Below, one piece after another: positions 1 through 7,485 of a stretch of 64,000 bases of DNA. The first letter of the stretch is position 1, and each line of letters opens with the position of its first letter. The position numbers were made by a program, and so were the translations under genes. Below the pieces are notes generated by a model, which ran no database searches, had not been told where the DNA came from, and was given only the letters and a program-made list of their open reading frames with translations. This DNA comes from Gemmatimonadales bacterium UBA2960 (lineage in GTDB: Bacteria; Gemmatimonadota; Gemmatimonadetes; Longimicrobiales; Gaopeijiaceae), in assembly GCA_002348465.1 (NCBI GenBank), contig DEBI01000134.1:1-64000 (forward strand). The letters run 5' to 3'.

Positions 1-836
1 ATGACGTTGCCGTTCTTTTGGTAGACGTCGAGTCCAATTCGGCCTTTGTCTCCCTCGGGGAGTCCCTCGGTCATTTCGGCCCAGCTTTCGCCCCCGTCCA
101 TCGTTCGGTAAATGCCGCTACCCGGTCCTCCGCCGTTGAACCCGAATCCAGTACGCCGTCTCTGGTACATTGCAGCGAAAAGGGTGGAGGGATCATTAGG
201 GTCCATGATGAGGTCGATAGCACCTGTGTTCTCATCTACGTAAAGAACAAGTTCCCAGCTTGCTCCGCCGTCTTGAGTGCGGTACACACCTCGTTCCGGG
301 TTCGGTGCCCAGAGGTCACCGACTGCCGCTACATAAACTGTCTCTGGATTGCGGGGATGAATGAGCATTCGACCGATGTGTTTTGTCTTTTCAAGACCCA
401 TGTTCGACCAGGTCGCCCCACCATCCGTCGATTTGTATACACCATCGCCCCACGGGGATGACTGTCGATTTTGCGGTTCACCGGTTCCCACCCACACCAA
501 ATTAGGGTTGTTCTGGTCTATCGTGACATCGCCGATCGTGCTAGTTGGCTGATCGTCGAAGAGCGGTGTCCAAGAAGTGCCGTGATTCTCAGTCTTCCAG
601 AGGCCGCCCGTCGCAGTGCCGAGGTAAAAGAATTGTGGCTTTGACTCTACCACGGCTAGGCTTGAGATTCGACCTCCCATAAGAGCCGGGCCAATTTCGC
701 GGAACGTCAGCGCCGACATCGTGGTCTGCAGGTCCGGCGCTTGTGCTGTGGCAGAATTGTTGAAGCTAGTCACGAGAACAGCTGCGACGAGACCAACTCT
801 ATGAGCGTGGACGAGGAAGGTCTTGGATGTGTTCAT
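1..836 (-). CDS. Exported BNR/VPS10-like beta-propeller protein (C-terminal part missing)
   Basis: The frame is open from an ATG at 836 on the minus strand to the window edge, so only about 278 N-terminal residues are visible. The N-terminus has a basic start and a hydrophobic stretch ending in an Ala-rich TAQA-type cleavage site, which suggests Sec export. After that come repeated short motifs of the BNR / sortilin type (for example GLWKTENHGTSW, GVYKSTDGGATW, GVYRTQDGGASW and GIYRTMDGGESW), each an Asp-box of the form S/T-x-D-G-G-x-x-W. These mark blades of a beta propeller. Full-length relatives are often about 1000 residues. The substrate is unknown; such proteins are called sialidase-like or VPS10-domain proteins without proof of enzymatic activity. 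The gene is divergent from the next gene. Confidence 0.85.
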   Translation of the reverse strand, partial: MNTSKTFLVHAHRVGLVAAVLVTSFNNSATAQAPDLQTTMSALTFREIGPALMGGRISSLAVVESKPQFFYLGTATGGLWKTENHGTSWTPLFDDQPTSTIGDVTIDQNNPNLVWVGTGEPQNRQSSPWGDGVYKSTDGGATWSNMGLEKTKHIGRMLIHPRNPETVYVAAVGDLWAPNPERGVYRTQDGGASWELVLYVDENTGAIDLIMDPNDPSTLFAAMYQRRRTGFGFNGGGPGSGIYRTMDGGESWAEMTEGLPEGDKGRIGLDVYQKNGNV

Positions 837-870
837 CAGTCGAATTGGCGTAGAGAATCAGGTTCTGGGC

Positions 871-876
871 AGTATA
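871..876 (-). promoter_or_regulatory. Candidate -10 box for the BNR protein gene
   Basis: On the minus strand this reads TATACT, about 35 bases upstream of the ATG at 836. The matching -35 region is weak. It is a sequence-only guess. Confidence 0.3.
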
Positions 877-954
877 AGGCACGACTCTGCTAAGCCGACT
901 CATTGACTGCAGATCGGTATTCTGCGGCGGCTCGGTGAGAGCGCAAGCTCCAAC

Positions 955-960
955 TATAAT
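955..960 (+). promoter_or_regulatory. Candidate -10 box (perfect TATAAT) ahead of the RnfD-like gene
   Basis: A perfect TATAAT lies in the divergent intergenic region, but no good -35 is visible at 16-18 bases. Transcription from here would produce a leader of roughly 150 bases. The leader would include a 14-codon reading frame at 1004-1048 with a clear Shine-Dalgarno sequence (GGGAG at 991-995). Confidence 0.35.
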
Positions 961-1003
961 TGGGGATGTATTGGATCCCGACGTTCATAAGGGAGTAAGT
1001 TCT

Positions 1004-1048
1004 ATGTGGATCGTAAGCCGGACTGAAGGAGTCCCGCACTATTTCTAG
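1004..1048 (+). other. Possible 14-codon upstream reading frame
   Basis: ATG at 1004 is preceded by GGGAG with 8-base spacing, and the frame ends at TAG 1046-1048. It encodes MWIVSRTEGVPHYF. Its ribosome site is better than that of the large gene starting at 1122, and the two are in different frames. It could be a leader peptide, or it could mark a frameshift in the sequence that hides the true start of the next gene. Nothing else supports translation. Confidence 0.2.
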
Positions 1049-1121
1049 GCAGCTCTCTACCACACAAGCCGCGCTTCTCCCGGTCGGTTTCGCGGCAGCC
1101 ATTGTTGCTACGACCCGTCTG

Positions 1122-2600
1122 ATGCCGCAGGTGACGACGCATTCGACGATCACCGCCAGCTTCTATGGTGCAGCGGGCGTACTCATGATTGGAGCTCTTG
1201 TTTTCTACCTGGCCGCCCTGCGTTCGGGTCGAGAGCTTTCGTGGGCAGTTGTGATTAAAACACCGCACTGGCTGCAGATGCTCGCGCAGGGCAGCCTTAT
1301 GGTGTACTGGGGAGCGTTCCTCCCGGCCGTGTATGGCAACATGCAGCTGATTGTGGGTCAGTTGTTCTTCGCATACGGGTTCGATGCGCTTTTGCAGTTC
1401 GCTCGTGGCAACCAGTTTAAGCTCGGATTTGGGCCGTTTCCCATCCTGTTTAGCATCAACTTTTTCCTCTGGTTCCGGCCCGAGTTCTATTACTGGCAGT
1501 TTGCAGTAATAGCTCTTGGTTTCGCGGCAAAATCTTTCATTCACTGGAAACGAGACGGAGCGACCAGGCACATTTTCAACCCGTCTTCGTTCCCCCTCAG
1601 TGTGTTCTCGTTGGTTTTGATTCTTACCGGGACGACGGGTGCCACGTTCGGCCAAGAGATCGCCCAGTCGCTGTTCAATCCACCACATATCTATTTAGCG
1701 GTTTTTCTTGTCACGCTTCCGGCCCAAATCCTGTTCGGAGTCGCGACGATGACAATTGCGGCCGTGACCACCGCATTCGCGTTCAGTGCCGGTTTCTACG
1801 CGCTTACGGGAGCATACTTCTTCCGTGATGCGTATATCCCGATCGCTGTATTTCTCGGAATGCACCTCCTGTTTACCGATCCGGCGACATCCCCTCGAAC
1901 GGAACAGGGTCGGGTGATCTTCGGCTTTCTCTATGCGTCCTTCACTATTGCCCTAGCTGGACTCCTAGAGTTAGCTGGAGCTCCGACGTTCTACGACAAA
2001 CTTTTGCCGATCCCGATTCTGAATCTGATGGTTCGACGAATCGATGCTGTCGCGGTGAGAGGTGTTTTCAGGTATCTGGAACCTGCCCGCATACTTGCTT
2101 CACTAGGAATAGCCCCGGCACGGCTCGCTACGGCGAGCCTCTGGGCGTTGATGTTTGTTGGCCTAGGGACCAGCGGAGGCGTGGGGGATGATCACCCGGG
2201 TCAGTATCTTCCGTTCTGGCAGGAGGCCTGTAGCGAAGGAAATGCTAGAGCCTGCGAGTACGTTGCTGATGTTGAAACCGTGTACTGCGAACGGGGCTCA
2301 GGCTGGGCCTGTAACGAGCTTGGGGTGACGCTCTCCTCCCTAGGGGCGGACCCAGGGATTGTTCGGGCAGCGTTTAATCAGGCTTGTGCCATGGAATTCG
2401 GTCCCGGTTGTGAGAATAGTCTAAAGATGGCGACACGTCAGACCGACTTCGTGCATGCGAACCCTCCTGACGATGAGCTTCCAATCGTTATCCGGGGGAG
2501 CAAGGGTCCGATCATAGAGATGGACACTTCAGTGCTCTATTCTTTAGCCTGTGACCGAGGTTGGACAACGTACTGTACTGGGCCGATGGTCAATATGTAG
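1122..2600 (+). CDS. RnfD/NqrB-like polytopic membrane protein with Cys-rich Sel1-like C-terminus
   Basis: The first ~330 residues hold about ten hydrophobic segments and match the RnfD/NqrB pattern, including FNPSSF and TDPATSPRT, which resemble FNPA and TDPVTSP in RnfD. RnfD-type subunits bind flavin covalently in ion-pumping electron transfer complexes, but no other rnf genes are here and I cannot confirm the flavin threonine. Related stand-alone proteins have been annotated as UnbU-like. Residues ~365-490 contain paired cysteines in helical repeats (ACSEGNARACEYV, CERGSGWACNEL, ACAMEFGPGCENS, CDRGWTTYC), typical of disulfide-linked Sel1-like repeats and implying a periplasmic location. 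The start is uncertain: the ATG lacks a Shine-Dalgarno sequence, and the frame is open upstream to 1017 with no other start codon. Confidence 0.65.
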   Translation: MPQVTTHSTITASFYGAAGVLMIGALVFYLAALRSGRELSWAVVIKTPHWLQMLAQGSLMVYWGAFLPAVYGNMQLIVGQLFFAYGFDALLQFARGNQFKLGFGPFPILFSINFFLWFRPEFYYWQFAVIALGFAAKSFIHWKRDGATRHIFNPSSFPLSVFSLVLILTGTTGATFGQEIAQSLFNPPHIYLAVFLVTLPAQILFGVATMTIAAVTTAFAFSAGFYALTGAYFFRDAYIPIAVFLGMHLLFTDPATSPRTEQGRVIFGFLYASFTIALAGLLELAGAPTFYDKLLPIPILNLMVRRIDAVAVRGVFRYLEPARILASLGIAPARLATASLWALMFVGLGTSGGVGDDHPGQYLPFWQEACSEGNARACEYVADVETVYCERGSGWACNELGVTLSSLGADPGIVRAAFNQACAMEFGPGCENSLKMATRQTDFVHANPPDDELPIVIRGSKGPIIEMDTSVLYSLACDRGWTTYCTGPMVNM

Positions 2601-2673
2601 GAAGCAACGGCACCTCTGGCGCGTTCGTGTGATCGGCCTCAGTCTCCCGGGGACTCGACTCTTGGGAGATACC

Positions 2674-4452
2674 ATGAAGAAGACCCTCTTCGCTGTCAGC
2701 GGACTCACTTTAGGCGTTCTATTGTTCTCAACGCCGGCAGCTGATGCCCAACAACAGCGAGACCCGCGTTCAATGGGCGGCGGTGATTGTGCCGGCAATG
2801 TCTACAACTGCATGGACACGCCGAATCCGCTTCCTGCGCCGAACACAGTTTGGATTGAGGAAATGACGTGGATGGACGTCCGCGACGCCCTTGAGAGTGG
2901 GAAGACGACAGCCCTTATCACGACTGGGGGTGTAGAGCCGAACGGACCATTTCTCGCCACAGGCAAACATAACTTCGTGCTGAGGACGAACTGTGACGCG
3001 ATCGCGCGCGAACTGGGGGATGCTCTTTGCGCTCCAGTTATCAAGCTCGTGCCAGAGGGCAATATCAATCCGCCATCGAGTCACATGACAAGCCCAGGTA
3101 CAATATCGATGACCCAGCCAACGTTCGAAGCGATGCTTACCGATGTCGCACACAGTCTGAAGATGCATGGGTTCCGTAGCATCGTGTTTTTTGGTGACAG
3201 CGGCGGTAATCAAGCTGGAATGCGAAACGTTGCTGAGAGACTCAACCTGATGTGGGAAGACGTGGTCGTTGCGCACGTGCGAGAGTATTACGATTACGGC
3301 GCGGTCGATGCGTATATGGGTTCACGCGGGTTCCCCAGTGGCGAATCAGATGGATTACATGACGATCCGATTATCTCACTCAATATGTTTGCAGATGATC
3401 CGTTCTCGATCCGCTACGATGAGCGAGTGGATGCGGGTCTAACGACCATCAATGGCGTGTCACTCGCTGACCGGGTTCAAAACATGGAGTGGGCTAGGGA
3501 CATCGTCGACTTCCGCGCTGATTGGACGGCAGGCTATATCCGTGATGCACTGGCGATGGGTGGTACGATGCCGATGCCTCAGCGAGCAGAAAATGCGCGG
3601 CGTCAGGGTCCACCGTCGGGCTTCCAAAGGCCCGACCCAGATCCGCGCGATATGGGAGGAGGCAGATGTGCGGACAACGCGTGGAACTGCGCAGATACGC
3701 CCAATCCATTACCGCCTACTGAGACGCTTTGGATTGAAGAAATGACGTGGATGGATGTCCGTGATGCGCTTAATGGCGGGAAGACGACCGCGATTATCTC
3801 TGCGGGAGGCGTGGAGCCCAACGGTCCTTGGCTCGTGACCGGTAAGCATAATTACGTGCTCAGGGAAAACTGTCCGCGCATAGCTATGTACCTCGGAAAT
3901 GCTCTTTGTGCTCCTGTACTTGAGTTGGTGCCAGAGGGTGGGATTGAGCCGCAGACAGGTCACATGACCAGCCCTGGAACGATTAGTCTGAAGCAAGAGA
4001 CTTTCGAAGCCGTCCTGACCGACATGGCCGAAAGTCTGTATCAGCATGGTTTCGAGAACATAGTGTTCATTGGCGACTCCGGTGGAAACCAGCGAGGAAT
4101 GCAAAACGTAGCAAACGAGCTCACTGAGAAGTGGGGGGGTGCTGCTCGGGCTCATTTCGTTGGAGAGTACTATCGATCGCCCCCAGGCTCACGGAATGTG
4201 TTGCGTGAGTTGGGCGTTTTGCGAGAGGGCATGCCGAGTGACAACATTCACGACAGTCCCGGCATAACGCTCAACATGATGCTCGACGACATCAATTCGG
4301 TGCGTTGGGCCGAGCGAGTAGCGACGGGTCAGGCGGTCATCAACGGTGTTGACATAAGCGATCTGACGCAGGCCCTAACATGGGCCGAAGAAATCGCTGA
4401 CGTGCGCTCAGACCGGACGGCCAGCATCATTCGAGAGCGAATTGGACATTGA
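2674..4452 (+). CDS. Exported tandem creatininase-family protein (two domains)
   Basis: The ATG at 2674 follows GGGAG with good spacing and opens a typical Sec signal (MKKTLFAVSGL, then a hydrophobic run ending ADAQ). Two homologous creatininase-like domains follow, roughly residues 30-280 and 325-590, each introduced by a short Cys-containing segment (DCAGNVYNCMDTPNP and RCADNAWNCADTPNP). Each domain carries GGVEPNGPxLxTGKHN, SHMTSPGTIS or its GHMTSPGTIS equivalent, and GDSGGNQ. Classical creatininases have EQHGPH and GHGGN metal motifs, so some metal ligands are changed here in both copies. I recall a related bacterial subfamily with GKHN and GDSGGN. The substrate is unknown; an amide hydrolase of the creatinine amidohydrolase fold is the best label. 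Confidence 0.85.
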   Translation: MKKTLFAVSGLTLGVLLFSTPAADAQQQRDPRSMGGGDCAGNVYNCMDTPNPLPAPNTVWIEEMTWMDVRDALESGKTTALITTGGVEPNGPFLATGKHNFVLRTNCDAIARELGDALCAPVIKLVPEGNINPPSSHMTSPGTISMTQPTFEAMLTDVAHSLKMHGFRSIVFFGDSGGNQAGMRNVAERLNLMWEDVVVAHVREYYDYGAVDAYMGSRGFPSGESDGLHDDPIISLNMFADDPFSIRYDERVDAGLTTINGVSLADRVQNMEWARDIVDFRADWTAGYIRDALAMGGTMPMPQRAENARRQGPPSGFQRPDPDPRDMGGGRCADNAWNCADTPNPLPPTETLWIEEMTWMDVRDALNGGKTTAIISAGGVEPNGPWLVTGKHNYVLRENCPRIAMYLGNALCAPVLELVPEGGIEPQTGHMTSPGTISLKQETFEAVLTDMAESLYQHGFENIVFIGDSGGNQRGMQNVANELTEKWGGAARAHFVGEYYRSPPGSRNVLRELGVLREGMPSDNIHDSPGITLNMMLDDINSVRWAERVATGQAVINGVDISDLTQALTWAEEIADVRSDRTASIIRERIGH

Positions 4453-4481
4453 TTTGATTTTTCAGAAAACATTTTGATCTA

Positions 4482-4533
4482 GGAGTTCGATCACTACCGA
4501 GAGAGCTTGGTAGTGATCGGGCTCCTGTTTCTT
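4482..4533 (+). terminator. Rho-independent terminator after the creatininase gene
   Basis: GATCACTACC at 4489-4498 pairs perfectly with GGTAGTGATC at 4509-4518, extended by an outer GGAG/CTCC pairing. A T-rich tract (TGTTTCTT) follows. It lies about 30 bases after the stop codon. Confidence 0.75.
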
Positions 4534-4586
4534 GACCTTTAGGGCAGTCTTTTCCCTTTGGGCGTTTTACACTAAGGCGCATACGC

Positions 4587-4606
4587 TAAAGTAGATTGAG
4601 TGACTG
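4587..4606 (+). promoter_or_regulatory. Candidate promoter element upstream of manA
   Basis: TAAAGTAGATTGAGTGACTG here is nearly identical to TAAGGTAGATTGAGCGGCTG at 17224-17243 upstream of the ferredoxin/NrfD gene, with three differences in 20. TAGATT could be a -10 box. No convincing -35 box is visible, so it may instead be a regulator site. Confidence 0.3.
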
Positions 4607-4647
4607 CGATGCTTGAATCGATGATCTGAACCGAGTAGGAGCTCCCT

Positions 4648-5670
4648 GTGCCTCTGTATCCATTGTTACTGGCGCCTATCTACAAGGAGAAGGTCTGGGG
4701 TGGGCGTGGGCTCGAAGAATTCGGAAGGGTTTTGCCCGGGGGCTCAGAAGCCATGATCGGTGAATCGTGGGAGTTGGCTGATCTTTCGGTTACGAATCCC
4801 TCTGGTGGAGGGGGTGAGGCGGCCCGTTCGGTGATAAGGAACGGACCCCTCAGCAAGCGGACGTTCGGAGACGTCATTAGGGATTTCGGGCCGGTGGTGA
4901 CTGGGACGATGAAACTTTCGCCCGATGGATCGTTTCCTCTCTTACTCAAGTATCTTGATGCTCGGGAGAACCTTTCAGTCCAAGTCCACCCGTCTGAGGC
5001 TTACGCGGCCGAGCATCCAGATGTGCATCTTAAGTCAGAAGCGTGGTACGTCGTGGCTACGGAGCCTGGAGCCACGATCTACCGAGGTCTTGTGGCAGGT
5101 GTAGACCGTGAGCGTTTTCAGGTGGCGGCTCGGGATGGCTCGTTGGAGGCGTTGCTGCGGTCAGAGCCTGTAGTGCCCGGCCAATGCATCTATTTACCTA
5201 GTGGCACCGTGCATGCCCTAGGGGGAGGAGTTTTGGTTGCTGAAGTCCAGACTGCGTCGGACACCACATTTAGGGTTTTTGACTGGGGTCGTACTGGCCG
5301 AGAGCTGCATATACAAGAGGCACTTGCGTGCATCGATTTCACGGGTACAGAGCCCGAAACGATCGACTTTGAAGAAGTAGCAGCCGACGATGGAGATTGG
5401 GCTATGCGCTCACTTGTTAGCTGCGAGCACTTCCAAATGAATGAGTGGACCGCGCTTGGGACCGTTCCCCACGCTTTTGTCTCGGATGAGCTTAGTGTGC
5501 TGATGGTGGTAAGTGGTTCGGCTATAATTACTTGGGGTGAGGGTGAAGGACGAACTTTGATGGTCGGAACAGGTGATACCATAGTTTTACCAGCAGGGCT
5601 AGCCTCTGCTGAGGTCCACGCCAAACTAGATCTAACGCTGCTAGAGATAGCTCCGCCAAGGACGAACTAA
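4648..5670 (+). CDS. manA: Mannose-6-phosphate isomerase, class I
   Basis: This cytoplasmic cupin enzyme interconverts mannose 6-phosphate and fructose 6-phosphate. The 340-residue length fits the short class I form. Visible zinc-site motifs are VQVHPSEAYA (Gln and His), KSEAWYVV (Glu) and LPSGTVHALGGG (His), followed by the conserved VAEVQTASDTTFRVFDWGR block. The start is a GTG at 4648 preceded by TAGGAG. It directly abuts the following small gene (TAA then ATG), so the two are probably co-transcribed with the amidase. Confidence 0.9.
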   Translation: MPLYPLLLAPIYKEKVWGGRGLEEFGRVLPGGSEAMIGESWELADLSVTNPSGGGGEAARSVIRNGPLSKRTFGDVIRDFGPVVTGTMKLSPDGSFPLLLKYLDARENLSVQVHPSEAYAAEHPDVHLKSEAWYVVATEPGATIYRGLVAGVDRERFQVAARDGSLEALLRSEPVVPGQCIYLPSGTVHALGGGVLVAEVQTASDTTFRVFDWGRTGRELHIQEALACIDFTGTEPETIDFEEVAADDGDWAMRSLVSCEHFQMNEWTALGTVPHAFVSDELSVLMVVSGSAIITWGEGEGRTLMVGTGDTIVLPAGLASAEVHAKLDLTLLEIAPPRTN

Positions 5671-5937
5671 ATGAGGGGAAACGCCATACATCCACCTTCG
5701 GATGAAGAACTCAATGTCTATATCCGGACGCGCTATCAGCTTCTTGGCGTAGATATTTCAGTTCTTCCAGAGTCTGACCCCGACGCTCCGATGGATCAGG
5801 AGCGCCTCCTTGAAAACGGGCGTTCGATCCTTCGCCAGGAGGTGGTAGCGGCTGATTTCGACATTGATCCTCAGTTCAATTTGCCCGTGCCTCACCCGGC
5901 TCCCTTTGTTGCATGGACAGAAGAGGTCGAGCAGTGA
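5671..5937 (+). CDS. Small conserved-looking protein of unknown function
   Basis: This 88-residue acidic, soluble protein has no signal or membrane segment. The ATG follows the manA stop with no gap, and its stop overlaps the likely GTG start of the amidase (GTGA), so it appears to be a real coupled member of the operon. The C-terminus is rich in proline (NLPVPHPAPFVAW). Its position directly before a Tat-exported amidase, and a size typical of small accessory proteins, suggest a role tied to that enzyme. I do not recognise the family. Confidence 0.7.
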   Translation: MRGNAIHPPSDEELNVYIRTRYQLLGVDISVLPESDPDAPMDQERLLENGRSILRQEVVAADFDIDPQFNLPVPHPAPFVAWTEEVEQ

Positions 5938-7481
5938 GGCCTCCCCAGGACACAGTGATATCAAGACGATGGTTCCTCGAGAGGATGGCTTGGATCACGA
6001 CAGCCGCCGCGGGTGCTGATGCCCTAGTGCCGCGACCACTTTTGGGAGCAGACAGGACTCGCGAATATCTCCGGGAGATTCCGGCATCCAATAACACACT
6101 TCAGCAGGTTAGTGAGCTAACCGAACTTACGATTTCGGAGACTGTTGACTTCTTGAGGCGTGGTGTTGTTTCACCTGAGGATCTTGTGAGAGCGCATGTA
6201 GACCGAATCGATCGCTATGATCAATTCTACCGAGCTTATGCTGATCGACCATCGCTGGACGCTTTGCTCGCCTCAAATCGCTCAGAGCAGGATGGATCCT
6301 ATCAGCCCCTTAAAGGCGTGTGCCTCGCGCCAAAGGACAATTTTTATACGACGGACATGCTAACGGAGGGTGGCTCTCTCGTCTTCGAAGGTTTTCAACC
6401 CCACTACGATGCGACTGCGGTTGCATCCATGCGGTCAGCGGGTGGCTTGATTGTTGGTAAGGCCCAGATGGGAAATCTTGCCGGTGGCAGGGCACAGGTG
6501 TATGGAACGACTATCCCTACAACCCGCAATGCATGGACTCCCAATCACGTAAATTACTCACCGGGAGGATCCTCCTCGGGTACTGGAACTGCGGTAGCGG
6601 CTAGAATGGCGGTTGCCGGACTAGGGACGCAGACCGGTGGCTCAGTGGTGGGACCGGGGAATGCACAGGGGCTCACCTGCATAAAGCCCACCTTCGGACG
6701 GATCTCTCTACATGGTGTCATTCCTCTCAGCTACACTCGCGATCATGTGGGCCCGATGGCGAGAAACGTCATGGATGCAGCCATCCTACTTCAGATTTTG
6801 GCACATCCCGACCCAAACGACCCTCGGACGAGGGGACTTCCGCCTGCACCTAACTACGTTGGGTCGGCGGCTCCCACCTTAGGTCTTAATACACCTGTTC
6901 GCTGGCCGACTCGGGTTGGTGTGTTCCCTGGATGGACTGACCCTAACAATGAGGCAGTAGCCAGAATGCGTGGCGACTTCCTTCGTGAGCTTGAGTCCAT
7001 GGGTAATGTGCAGTTAGTAGGGGAGATAACTCTGCCAGAGCAATGGGAGGAACTGACATCGCAGCCACTAGGTGGCTCCCATGGAGATCCGACTGCGTTC
7101 TTTATCGAGCCACTAAGGAGGGACGTGCGCTTATTCGGAGATCGACTGCCACGTTTTCTAAATGGTATGCTCCAGAGCGCGGACACATACGTAAAAGTGC
7201 AGCAAGCGCGTATGTTGCTTTTACGCAGTATCCAGACACAGTTGTTTAACCAATGTGATGTTGTGCTGACTGAGGGTTCGGGTGCGTTTGATGGGACTGG
7301 GATGCCAGTGCTTTGCATGCCGATAGGCTTTGACACCGACCCCAGTTCAGGAATGTCTGTGCCGCGAGGAGTAAATTTGGCCGCTCCGCCATTCGGAGAA
7401 GAGCGCCTGTTCGCGGTCGCTGCGGCTTGGCAAGCTAGGACGGACTACCACACTGTTCGCCCGGAGGATCCGGTAGGGTGA
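5934..7481 (+). CDS. Tat-exported amidase (amidase signature family)
   Basis: I chose GTG 5934, which overlaps the upstream stop as GTGA and is preceded by GAGG; an ATG at 5913 is the alternative. The N-terminus has a twin-arginine motif (SRRWFLERM) and an Ala-rich hydrophobic stretch. The amidase-signature Ser-Ser-Lys triad is visible: Lys in APKDNFYT, Ser in the GGSSSGTG loop, and the nucleophile Ser in GTQTGGSVVGP, followed by IKPTFGRIS. The family hydrolyses diverse amides, and the substrate cannot be read from the sequence. Export fits scavenging of an extracellular or periplasmic amide. The length, about 515 residues, is normal for the family. Confidence 0.88.
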   Translation: MRPPQDTVISRRWFLERMAWITTAAAGADALVPRPLLGADRTREYLREIPASNNTLQQVSELTELTISETVDFLRRGVVSPEDLVRAHVDRIDRYDQFYRAYADRPSLDALLASNRSEQDGSYQPLKGVCLAPKDNFYTTDMLTEGGSLVFEGFQPHYDATAVASMRSAGGLIVGKAQMGNLAGGRAQVYGTTIPTTRNAWTPNHVNYSPGGSSSGTGTAVAARMAVAGLGTQTGGSVVGPGNAQGLTCIKPTFGRISLHGVIPLSYTRDHVGPMARNVMDAAILLQILAHPDPNDPRTRGLPPAPNYVGSAAPTLGLNTPVRWPTRVGVFPGWTDPNNEAVARMRGDFLRELESMGNVQLVGEITLPEQWEELTSQPLGGSHGDPTAFFIEPLRRDVRLFGDRLPRFLNGMLQSADTYVKVQQARMLLLRSIQTQLFNQCDVVLTEGSGAFDGTGMPVLCMPIGFDTDPSSGMSVPRGVNLAAPPFGEERLFAVAAAWQARTDYHTVRPEDPVG

Positions 7482-7485
7482 TCCT

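Noticed and set aside
18..461. Plus-strand reading frame of 147 codons
   Set aside because: It is antisense to the clear BNR-repeat protein on the minus strand and has no recognisable product.
1002..1688. Minus-strand 228-codon frame
   Set aside because: It opposes the RnfD-like gene and is rich in charged, low-complexity sequence typical of a shadow frame.
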